Below are positions 57,611-64,000 of a stretch of 64,000 bases of DNA, piece after piece. The notes below the pieces were generated by a model. It was not told the origin of the DNA. It saw only the letters and a program-made list of their open reading frames with translations, and ran no database searches. Position 1 is the stretch's first letter. The number at the start of each line of letters is the position of its first letter. Source of the stretch: Pontibacter liquoris (GTDB lineage Bacteria; Bacteroidota; Bacteroidia; Cytophagales; Hymenobacteraceae). The position numbers and the translations under genes are program-made. The stretch spans positions 1,178,001-1,242,000 of the forward strand of contig NZ_JALEBG010000001.1 of assembly GCF_022758235.1 (NCBI RefSeq), read 5' to 3'.

Positions 57611-58699
57611 TTAAAATGGCTTTGAAAAATTGGAAGGCGGGAGCCCGCTGAGCTCGGCACGCACTTTTGGCAGCGAGGCCGGGTGCTGTTGCTGCAGGAA
57701 AGTAACTAGTTTCTCGCGTACCAGGCAGCGCAGGTCCCAAGCAATGGCCGAGTTGCTGGCACTCATCAGCGCACGTAGCTCCAGGGTTCCTTCTTTGGAG
57801 TCCGTTACCTGCAGGCCCTGTACCCGCTTATCCCATAGATCGGTTTTCTCCAGTATGCGTGCCAGTTCCTGCCGCAGGGCCTCCACAGGCACATCGTAAT
57901 CGGTGTAGAGGTACACCGTGGCCAGGATGTCCGAGCCGGTGCGGGTCCAGTTCTGGAAAGGTTTTTCGATGAAATAGTTCAGCGGCAGGATCAGGCGGCG
58001 GTTGTCCCAGAGGCGCAGCACCACATAGGTCAGCGTAATTTCCTCCACCCGGCCAAACTCATTTTCAACTACCAGCACATCATCCAGGCGAATGGGCTGG
58101 GTAAAGGCCAGTTGCAGGCCGGCCAGCAGGTTGGCAATAGAGCGCTGCGCAGCAAAGCCGATCACAATGCCCGCCACGCCGGCAGAGGTCAACAGGCCGG
58201 TGCCCAGTTTCCGAACGGGCTCAAAGCTTAGCAGGATAATGGCCACCGCAAGAAAGACGATGATCACCAGCGCCAGCCGGCGCAGAAATTGCAGTTGGGT
58301 GAAAAGCTTGCGCTCCCGGTAATTGTCAGCTTTGTCGATGGCGTATTTGTGCCGCACCATGTCGCGCGCAACATCAGTCAACTTAATCAGCATCCAGGCA
58401 AACGTGATGATATCCAGGATCTCGATCAGGCGCGCCAGAAACTCGGTATGCGCCGGTGAAAGGGGCATGAGCGGCAACGAAACAGACACGAACAACAGCG
58501 GGATAAAAAGGCCCATCGGGCCGCTCAGGTGCTGGGTAAGCGAACGCACCAGCAAGGGGTTACGGTGCCTGTTATAGAAATCAAGGAGCTTAAAGATTAC
58601 ATATTTTGCCAAGATACCTACTACAATAGCCGCCACAAAAATCATCAGACTGGTAATCAGGTCGGGGAACTGATCAAACAAAGCAGTAAGCTTTTCCAT
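57611..58699 (-). CDS. small-conductance mechanosensitive channel (MscS family)
   Basis: The 362-residue protein has four or five membrane segments, the pore helix GVAGIVIGFAAQRSIANLLA and LAFTQPIRLDDVLVVENEF, then a soluble beta/alpha domain (TLTYVVLRLWDNRRLILPLN). MscS channels open under membrane tension to release osmolytes after a drop in osmolarity. Its presence between the glgE operon and otsA-otsB matches a role in osmotic balance beside trehalose metabolism. It is convergent with glgB and read away from otsA-otsB. Confidence 0.9.
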   Translation of the reverse strand: MEKLTALFDQFPDLITSLMIFVAAIVVGILAKYVIFKLLDFYNRHRNPLLVRSLTQHLSGPMGLFIPLLFVSVSLPLMPLSPAHTEFLARLIEILDIITFAWMLIKLTDVARDMVRHKYAIDKADNYRERKLFTQLQFLRRLALVIIVFLAVAIILLSFEPVRKLGTGLLTSAGVAGIVIGFAAQRSIANLLAGLQLAFTQPIRLDDVLVVENEFGRVEEITLTYVVLRLWDNRRLILPLNYFIEKPFQNWTRTGSDILATVYLYTDYDVPVEALRQELARILEKTDLWDKRVQGLQVTDSKEGTLELRALMSASNSAIAWDLRCLVREKLVTFLQQQHPASLPKVRAELSGLPPSNFSKPF

Positions 58700-58991
58700 A
58701 GTATAAACGGGGTTTTGCCGGTAGCCTGCAGTGCCTGCCGCAAGCTTCTTTTTAAATCTAAGGGTACTGGAAAGGCCGCTGCAGGGTTATAAACCGGCCG
58801 CCTGGGAACAAAACAGATTGATAGACATTATTTTATAGCTAAACGGCTATATAGGCTAAACGATGCGCGGTTTGTTTTCGTAAGAGAAAAAAGAGAAGCT
58901 GCGGAGATCTGGCAGCAGCCAAAAACATTACTGGATAGCAGCGCTACAATTACCGGGCGATGCCTAAACTGCCGGAGTTAACTAAAAATAC

Positions 58992-61211
58992 ATGGCAAAA
59001 CTTATTATCGTTTCTAACAGACTTCCTGTAAAGCTGCAAGAAAAGGACGGAGAGCTAACTTATAAAACCAGCGAAGGCGGCCTGGCAACAGGGTTGGGGT
59101 CGATTTACAAGAAGGATGATAACATCTGGATCGGTTGGCCCGGCCTGGTGATAGAAGAAGAGGAGAAGCAAAAGCAAATTGCCAGCGATCTGCGGCAGGA
59201 AAGCATGCGCCCTGTTTTTTTAACTGAAACCGAGATCAAGGAGTTTTACGAAGGCTTCAGCAACGAAACGCTGTGGCCTACTTTCCACTACTTCAGCCAG
59301 TACGCCGTGTACGACCAGCAGTTATGGGAAACGTATGTGAGCGTAAACCAGAAGTACTGCGACGAAGTGGTAAAGCAGGCGGGCCCCGACGATACCATCT
59401 GGGTGCACGATTACCAGCTGCTGTTGCTGCCTTGTATGCTGCGCAGCAGGCTGCCCAATATTACCATCGGCTTTTTCCAGCACATCCCGTTCCCTTCTTA
59501 CGAGATATTCCGCATCCTGCCCTGGCGCAAGGAAATACTGGAAGGTATGCTGGGCTCCGATCTGATCGGTTTCCATACCTACGATGACATGCGCCACTTC
59601 CTGAGCGCCGTGAACCGCATTGTGGGCTATGGCAGCATGCATGGCTGGATCAACACCAACAACCGCTCGCTGCTGGTAGACTCTTTCCCGATGGGCATTG
59701 ATTACGAGAAGTATGCCGACACGGCCAACCTGGAGGAAGTAAAGAAGCGCGAGAAGATCTACCGCTCCAATCTGGCGGCAAAAAAGATCGTCCTTTCCAT
59801 CGACCGGCTCGACTATTCAAAAGGCATTCCGCAGCGCTTGCAGGCGTTTGAGCTTTTCCTGGAGAAGTATCCCGAGTTTCATGAAAAGGTAACGCTCGTG
59901 ATGCTGGTGGTACCCAGCCGCGATGCCGTGGACAAGTATAAGGAGCTGAAAGAAGAAATTGATGAAATGGTAGGCCGCATCAATGGCCGGTACAGCCACA
60001 TCAACTGGAACCCGATTCAGTATTTCTACCGCTCATACCCCATTGAAACACTCTCGGCTTTTTACAGGATGGCCGATGTGGCGTTGGTTACCCCGATGCG
60101 CGACGGCATGAACCTGGTATGCAAGGAGTATGTGGCCAGCCGCCTGGATCATACCGGCGTGCTGATCCTGAGCGAAATGGCGGGTGCTTCCAAGGAGCTT
60201 TCCGAGGCCCTGCTCATCAACCCGAACGATATCAACCAGCTGGTCGAAACCCTGCACACGGCCCTGACCATGCCGGAAGAGGAACAGAAGGCGCATATGA
60301 GCAGCATGCAGGACACGTTGCGCCGCTATAACATCCATCACTGGGTAAACATGTTCATGGACCGGCTTTCTTACGTCAAGATCAAGCAGATGTCGCTGGC
60401 AACGACGTACCTGGACGAGGCGACCTTTATGGAAATGAGCGATTCGTACGATTCGGCCAGCTCCCGCCTGTTCTTCCTGGAGTATGACGGTGCCCTGGTA
60501 GACTACAAGAACAAGCCTTTGATGGCGCGGCCGGATGAAGAGCTGATGGAGTTGCTGGAGCGCCTGTGCAACGATCCTAAAAACCGCGTAGTGATTGTGA
60601 GCAGCCGCGAAAAGGCAAACATGCAGGACTGGCTGGGCCATCTCAACATCGATATCATAGCGGAGCATGGCGTCTGGATAAAGCAGCGCGGCACCGGCTG
60701 GCAAACCATGCTGAGCTTGATGGACGACTGGAAAAAAGACATCCGCCTGATCCTGGACCTTTACGTAGATCGCACGCCGGGCTCTTTTATAGAAGAAAAG
60801 CAGTACTCGCTGGTATGGCACTACCGCAAGGTAGAGACAGGGCTTGGCGAGATGCGTGCCCGCGAACTGGTGAGCCACCTCAATTTTCTGGCGGCCAACA
60901 GCAACCTGCAGGTGCTCGACGGGCAAATGGCCGTGGAGATCAAAGCCCAGGAAATCAACAAAGGCAAGGCAAGCAGTTTCTGGCTGAATAAATACCCGCA
61001 CAAGTTTGTGATGGCAGTTGGCGACGACTGGGGTGACGAAGACATCTTCAAAGCCATGCCGCGCGAAGCGTATACGATTAAGATCGGCAATGCTTACTCG
61101 GTGGCCAAGTATCACCTCGATTCATGCGACGAAGTCCGGGAAACCCTCACTAAACTTCTGCAGGTGCGCCGGCAGGAATCCGCTTCCGGTGGTGCCCTCA
61201 TGACAGGCTGA
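58992..61211 (+). CDS. otsA: fused trehalose-6-phosphate synthase / phosphatase-like protein
   Basis: The 739-residue protein has an OtsA part (residues 1-480: LIIVSNRLPVKLQEKDGELT, SEGGLATGLGSIYKKDD, VHDYQLLLLPCMLR, IGFFQHIPFPSYEIFR, DRLDYSKGIP and RDGMNLVCKEYVAS), a glucosyltransferase making trehalose-6-phosphate. An OtsB-like HAD part follows (about 490-720). Its first HAD motif reads FLEYDGALVDYKNKP, with Glu497 where the nucleophile Asp is expected (DxDGT/AL). The later motifs VIVSSREKANM and GDDWGDEDIFKAMP are intact. The phosphatase may be weak or inactive. The gene stands alone between mscS and xseB. Confidence 0.93.
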   Translation: MAKLIIVSNRLPVKLQEKDGELTYKTSEGGLATGLGSIYKKDDNIWIGWPGLVIEEEEKQKQIASDLRQESMRPVFLTETEIKEFYEGFSNETLWPTFHYFSQYAVYDQQLWETYVSVNQKYCDEVVKQAGPDDTIWVHDYQLLLLPCMLRSRLPNITIGFFQHIPFPSYEIFRILPWRKEILEGMLGSDLIGFHTYDDMRHFLSAVNRIVGYGSMHGWINTNNRSLLVDSFPMGIDYEKYADTANLEEVKKREKIYRSNLAAKKIVLSIDRLDYSKGIPQRLQAFELFLEKYPEFHEKVTLVMLVVPSRDAVDKYKELKEEIDEMVGRINGRYSHINWNPIQYFYRSYPIETLSAFYRMADVALVTPMRDGMNLVCKEYVASRLDHTGVLILSEMAGASKELSEALLINPNDINQLVETLHTALTMPEEEQKAHMSSMQDTLRRYNIHHWVNMFMDRLSYVKIKQMSLATTYLDEATFMEMSDSYDSASSRLFFLEYDGALVDYKNKPLMARPDEELMELLERLCNDPKNRVVIVSSREKANMQDWLGHLNIDIIAEHGVWIKQRGTGWQTMLSLMDDWKKDIRLILDLYVDRTPGSFIEEKQYSLVWHYRKVETGLGEMRARELVSHLNFLAANSNLQVLDGQMAVEIKAQEINKGKASSFWLNKYPHKFVMAVGDDWGDEDIFKAMPREAYTIKIGNAYSVAKYHLDSCDEVRETLTKLLQVRRQESASGGALMTG

Positions 61212-61231
61212 TCATGATAAACAGCTAAACT

Positions 61232-61281
61232 AAAAACGGCAGCTGCCCTGAAAATCATTATTCAGGGCAGCTGCCGTTTTT
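61232..61281. terminator. bidirectional terminator, perfect 21-bp stem, between otsA-otsB and xseB
   Basis: Positions 61232-61252 and 61261-61281 are exact inverted copies around an 8-base loop. A5 and T5 tracts lie at the outer ends of a GC-rich core, so it can end both convergent transcripts. Confidence 0.85.
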
Positions 61282-61298
61282 AGGCTATACACCAGCGT

Positions 61299-61562
61299 CT
61301 AGAAAAGGGTATTGCCAGTCGGCTTGCCTTCTGCTTTTGGTTTGGCAGGCGCCTCGCAGTTCTCTTCGTTAAACACTTGGTCGATGGCCTTTTCGGCATT
61401 GCGCAGTTTGTCTTTGCAAAGCTTTATCAATTGCGACGAACGTTGTACCTTTTGCGTCAGCTCGTCCACATCCACTGCATCGTTCTCAATGGCACGAAGT
61501 ATTTCTTCCAGCTCCTGGGTTGCCTCGCGGTACGTTAAATCTTTTAGCTCCTTATTCATCAT
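61299..61562 (-). CDS. xseB: exodeoxyribonuclease VII small subunit
   Basis: The 87-residue protein (ATG 61562; a TTG at 61571 gives MTEMMN) carries the family pattern DLTYREATQELEEILRAIEN and VDELTQKVQRSSQLIKLCKD, a helical hairpin that binds XseA. It follows xseA on the minus strand and overlaps its stop by 11 bp, so the two are coupled. With XseA it degrades single-stranded DNA. Confidence 0.93.
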   Translation of the reverse strand: MMNKELKDLTYREATQELEEILRAIENDAVDVDELTQKVQRSSQLIKLCKDKLRNAEKAIDQVFNEENCEAPAKPKAEGKPTGNTLF

Positions 61563-63114
61563 TTCCGTCAATATTAACTACCATACTATGGAGGGTGCCA
61601 TCCTGCATCTTCGTTTGTATCACGTCTCCGTTTTTCGTTTCTTTTATACTTTTAATGATCTTTCCGTTCACCAAGGTTAAGGTATAACCCCGCAGCAGCA
61701 GCCGTTCCGGGTCGTTAGCGGCAATGCTCATCTCCAGCAGCTTCATGCGGTGGTTTTCGTGCTGGAGTTTATTTTGCGCCCCATACTTCAGCTTGTCGTC
61801 TAGGCGGGTGGCGCGTAACTGTTCCTGCTGCAGCGTGTCTTTGGCTTCTGTTTCAAGGCAGTGCACCAGGTGGTTCAGCTCATGTTCTTTCATGTGCAGG
61901 TAGCGCTGGCTCTTGCCCTCCACACAAACCGAGAGTTCCTGCAGCTGGGTATGCTGGGCATGGAGCAGGTCTTTGGTCGAGGCGCTGATGTCTTTGTCGA
62001 GGTTACTGACCAGGTGCTTCTGTGCTTCCAGGTAGGTTTTGGGTTTGAGCACCAGCCCCCGCGAGAGCTGTTCCAGCTGGTCTTTGTTTGTTTGCAGCAG
62101 CGCCTTTGTCTGGTTGGTGTAGCGCAGGCGCAGGCGCTCAAGCCTGTCCTCGGTCAGCCGGAGCTGTTGCGCCGAAAACATGCGGATGCTATCGTAAAAG
62201 CCTTCGGCCAGTTCCTCGGCTTCCCGAAATGTATCGAGCAAAAAATTGGCTACCGCGGTCGGTGTTTTCAGGCGGGTATGCGCCACCAGGTCCGCAATGC
62301 TTTCGTCGCGCTCGTGGCCGATACCCGTGAGCACCGGTAGGGGAGCGTGGCCGATAGCCGCTGCGATACTATAATCATCAAAGCAACTGAGGTCTGTCTG
62401 CGAGCCACCGCCCCGGATCAGCACAATGGCGTCGAAGCGGTCTTTGTACCGGGCCACCAGGTCCATGGCGCGTTTTACCGAAGCGGGCGCCTCGTTGCCC
62501 TGTACCGTCGCCGGAAAAAGGGTGGTATCGAAGGTATAGCCGAATGTATTATGCCGGAGCTGGTGAATAAAGTCCTGGTACCCGGCGGCGGTAGCTGACG
62601 AAATAATGGCTAGGCGTTGCGGCACCAGCGGCAGCTCCAGGGCTTTGTTGGCTTCCAGCAGACCTTCAGCTTCCAGCCGTTTCAGGGTTTCCTGCCGCTG
62701 GCGGGCCAGGTCTCCGATGGTATAGTTCGGATCGATGTTAACGATATCCAGGCTTAAGCCATACAGCTCATGAAAGCGCACGGTAGCCTGGAACAGGATC
62801 TTGAGGCCTGCTTTCAGGGGGTGCCCTGTTTTCTCCTCAAAGTAGCGGCCCAGCATCTGGAAACGTGCGCTCCAGATCGTGGCCCGCGCCTGCGCCAGCA
62901 TCTGGCGGGCATCGTCGCCTTTGTCCACCAGGGTCAGGTAGCAGTGGCCTTTGCGGCGGTCGGGCGATACCTGTGCCACCTCGGCCACCACCCAATAGCT
63001 TTCCGGAAACGCTACTTCCAGCTCCTCCCGAATCTGCTGGTGCAGCTGGTAAAGCGAAAGCGGCGTTTGCAACTCCTGGTAAGCGGATGTCTGCTTAAAA
63101 ATAAACTGCGCCAT
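61552..63114 (-). CDS. xseA: exodeoxyribonuclease VII large subunit
   Basis: The 520-residue protein starts at ATG 63114 (MAQFIFKQTSAYQELQTPLS); the open frame continues 22 codons upstream. It has the OB-fold nucleic-acid domain (ELEVAFPESYWVVAEVAQVS), the catalytic region with IVLIRGGGSQTDLSCFDDYS, VLTGIGHERDESIADLVAHT and LKTPTAVANFLLD, and a long coiled coil (about 320-440). It is the catalytic subunit of Exo VII, acting on single-stranded DNA in repair. It lies upstream of and overlaps xseB. Confidence 0.96.
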   Translation of the reverse strand: MAQFIFKQTSAYQELQTPLSLYQLHQQIREELEVAFPESYWVVAEVAQVSPDRRKGHCYLTLVDKGDDARQMLAQARATIWSARFQMLGRYFEEKTGHPLKAGLKILFQATVRFHELYGLSLDIVNIDPNYTIGDLARQRQETLKRLEAEGLLEANKALELPLVPQRLAIISSATAAGYQDFIHQLRHNTFGYTFDTTLFPATVQGNEAPASVKRAMDLVARYKDRFDAIVLIRGGGSQTDLSCFDDYSIAAAIGHAPLPVLTGIGHERDESIADLVAHTRLKTPTAVANFLLDTFREAEELAEGFYDSIRMFSAQQLRLTEDRLERLRLRYTNQTKALLQTNKDQLEQLSRGLVLKPKTYLEAQKHLVSNLDKDISASTKDLLHAQHTQLQELSVCVEGKSQRYLHMKEHELNHLVHCLETEAKDTLQQEQLRATRLDDKLKYGAQNKLQHENHRMKLLEMSIAANDPERLLLRGYTLTLVNGKIIKSIKETKNGDVIQTKMQDGTLHSMVVNIDGNDE

Positions 63115-63269
63115 GTGCCTGGGGCCTTGTGCTACTGAAAGGTTAAACAGAGCCGGTCTAAGTGCCTGCTTCCGAGGCACAAGATAAGATTTTGTAGCTT
63201 CAGCGCCAAGCGAAGCCGCACCGGTTTTTGCTTTCTTTAATATAGGGGCAGCAGGATGTTATGTGAGTC

Positions 63270-63824
63270 TCAGGCGCTTGGTTCGTAAAAGCGTTCGTAT
63301 ACTTGTTCCCTAATTTTGGTAACGATATCTTCCAGCTCGGCGGGCTGCAGCATGGGTGGGCTCGTCATTAGGACCAGGGGCACGGGCTGCCCGTGGCGCT
63401 GGTAGGGCGGCTGCTGGTACGGGAAGGAGTCGTGCAGCGTAAAGCCCAGCCGTTCATAAAAGCCTACCCGCCGGGTGCTCAGTTTGTCGGTTGGGGCCTC
63501 TACTTCCAGTATGATCGGGACGTTTGTCTGCGCCAGCAGCCATTGTATGGCGCGCTCGCCCAGGTGCATTCCGCGCAGCGGGGGAATAATGGAAAGGTGC
63601 TCGAGAAAGAGAAAATCATCAAACTGCCAGTGTATACTGAATCCGGCAAATCGCCCGGCCGGCAACAAAGCATGTACGTGCATGTTGGGTTCTGAAAGCA
63701 GCTGCTGCAGTTGCGGTAGTGTGCGCCGCTGCTCCTCTACAAAGGCCATTTCATATAGTTGCTGCAGCGCCGGCAAATGAGGGTGGTCGCCGTGCTGTAT
63801 TCGGGTGACGTGGTACATGGGCAT
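63270..63824 (-). CDS. GNAT-like N-acetyltransferase
   Basis: The 184-residue protein starts at MPMYHVTRIQHGDHPHLPAL (ATG 63824). It shows a GNAT-like order: LQQLYEMAFVEEQRRTLPQL, FSIHWQFDDFLFLEHLSIIP, the acyl-CoA loop PPLRGMHLGERAIQWLL and EVEAPTDKLSTRRVGFYERL, then GFTLHDSFPYQQPPYQRHG. The substrate is unknown. It lies 155 bp upstream of the xseA start, on the same strand. Confidence 0.82.
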   Translation of the reverse strand: MPMYHVTRIQHGDHPHLPALQQLYEMAFVEEQRRTLPQLQQLLSEPNMHVHALLPAGRFAGFSIHWQFDDFLFLEHLSIIPPLRGMHLGERAIQWLLAQTNVPIILEVEAPTDKLSTRRVGFYERLGFTLHDSFPYQQPPYQRHGQPVPLVLMTSPPMLQPAELEDIVTKIREQVYERFYEPSA

Positions 63825-64000
63825 CTGCTGAGTTTGTATTTTTCGGTTACGTTTTTAATTATGTGTGGTTCTGATGTTTCAGAACGTGCCTCCGGCAAAG
63901 ATTCCGAAGGGCTTGTTACATCAGGTAAGCGGTATAAAAAGCTACTACGCCGGGCTACTAAGTATTTCCGGTCAGAAACGCGGCAATTTATACTTGGTGA
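63825..64000. other. window end, no gene recognised
   Basis: The last 176 bases hold no recognisable gene. They contain two copies of the AAGTAT-type motif (near 63959 and 63990). Confidence 0.3.

Noticed and set aside
1-64000. CRISPR arrays, rRNA genes, insertion-sequence transposases, prophage structural genes
   Set aside because: I looked for regular spaced repeats, rRNA segments and transposase motifs and found none; the only RNA gene I can support is tRNA-Arg.

Overview
The window reads as chromosome of a Bacteroidota member, most likely order Cytophagales, family Hymenobacteraceae (Pontibacter-like). This is inferred from the gene families: a Bacteroidetes-type tra operon with RteC and RadC, lipoproteins with Bacteroidetes-style leaders, promoter -7 elements resembling TANNTTTG, and a VF530 protein. 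I ran no search, so the genus is a guess.

Left part (1-9.7 kb): a 3'-truncated DUF1259 protein, a fatty-acid-hydroxylase/sterol-desaturase protein, then a potassium module made of a sigma54-activating response regulator, an OmpL-like porin, a HAMP/PAS sensor kinase and a Kup K+ transporter. A tandem dyad pair and a -24/-12 promoter lie in front of the porin. The order resembles Bacteroidetes kdp loci, but kdpFABC is absent and kup is present.

Middle (9.9-25.4 kb): a GC-rich conjugative element. It carries a broken small lipoprotein gene, radC, rteC, a traE-traN type IV secretion operon, a DUF3945 protein, a small winged-helix-like protein, and a large serine recombinase. The end of the recombinase frame runs through a terminator and antisense through tRNA-Arg(TCG). 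I see no relaxase, coupling protein or cargo inside this stretch.

Right part (25.4-64 kb): ordinary chromosome. It holds ohr, sucC, a LolD-like ATPase, an Erf/annealase-like protein, a PF13557-type outer-membrane protein, recQ, a DinB-like protein, an alpha/beta hydrolase, a three-gene unit (40-aa peptide ending in four cysteines, RimK-like ATP-grasp ligase, SsuD-like flavin monooxygenase), an amidohydrolase, two GNATs, VF530, msrB, xseAB and mscS. It also holds a large alpha-glucan/trehalose hub: treZ-GH57-treY-malQ diverging from glgE-treS/mak-glgB, followed by otsA-otsB. The hub covers three routes to trehalose plus the GlgE route from trehalose to glucan, with mscS beside it, which fits osmotic and desiccation tolerance. 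The phosphatase half of OtsA-OtsB has Glu in place of the HAD nucleophile Asp.

Two patterns cut across the genes. The hexamer AAGTAT (usually AAGTATA or AAGTATG) occurs about 85 times by hand count in 25.4-64 kb but only about 5 times in 1-25.4 kb. This suggests a genome signature motif and that everything left of tRNA-Arg may be imported. The polycysteine peptide/ATP-grasp/LLM unit is the best candidate for an undescribed small system.
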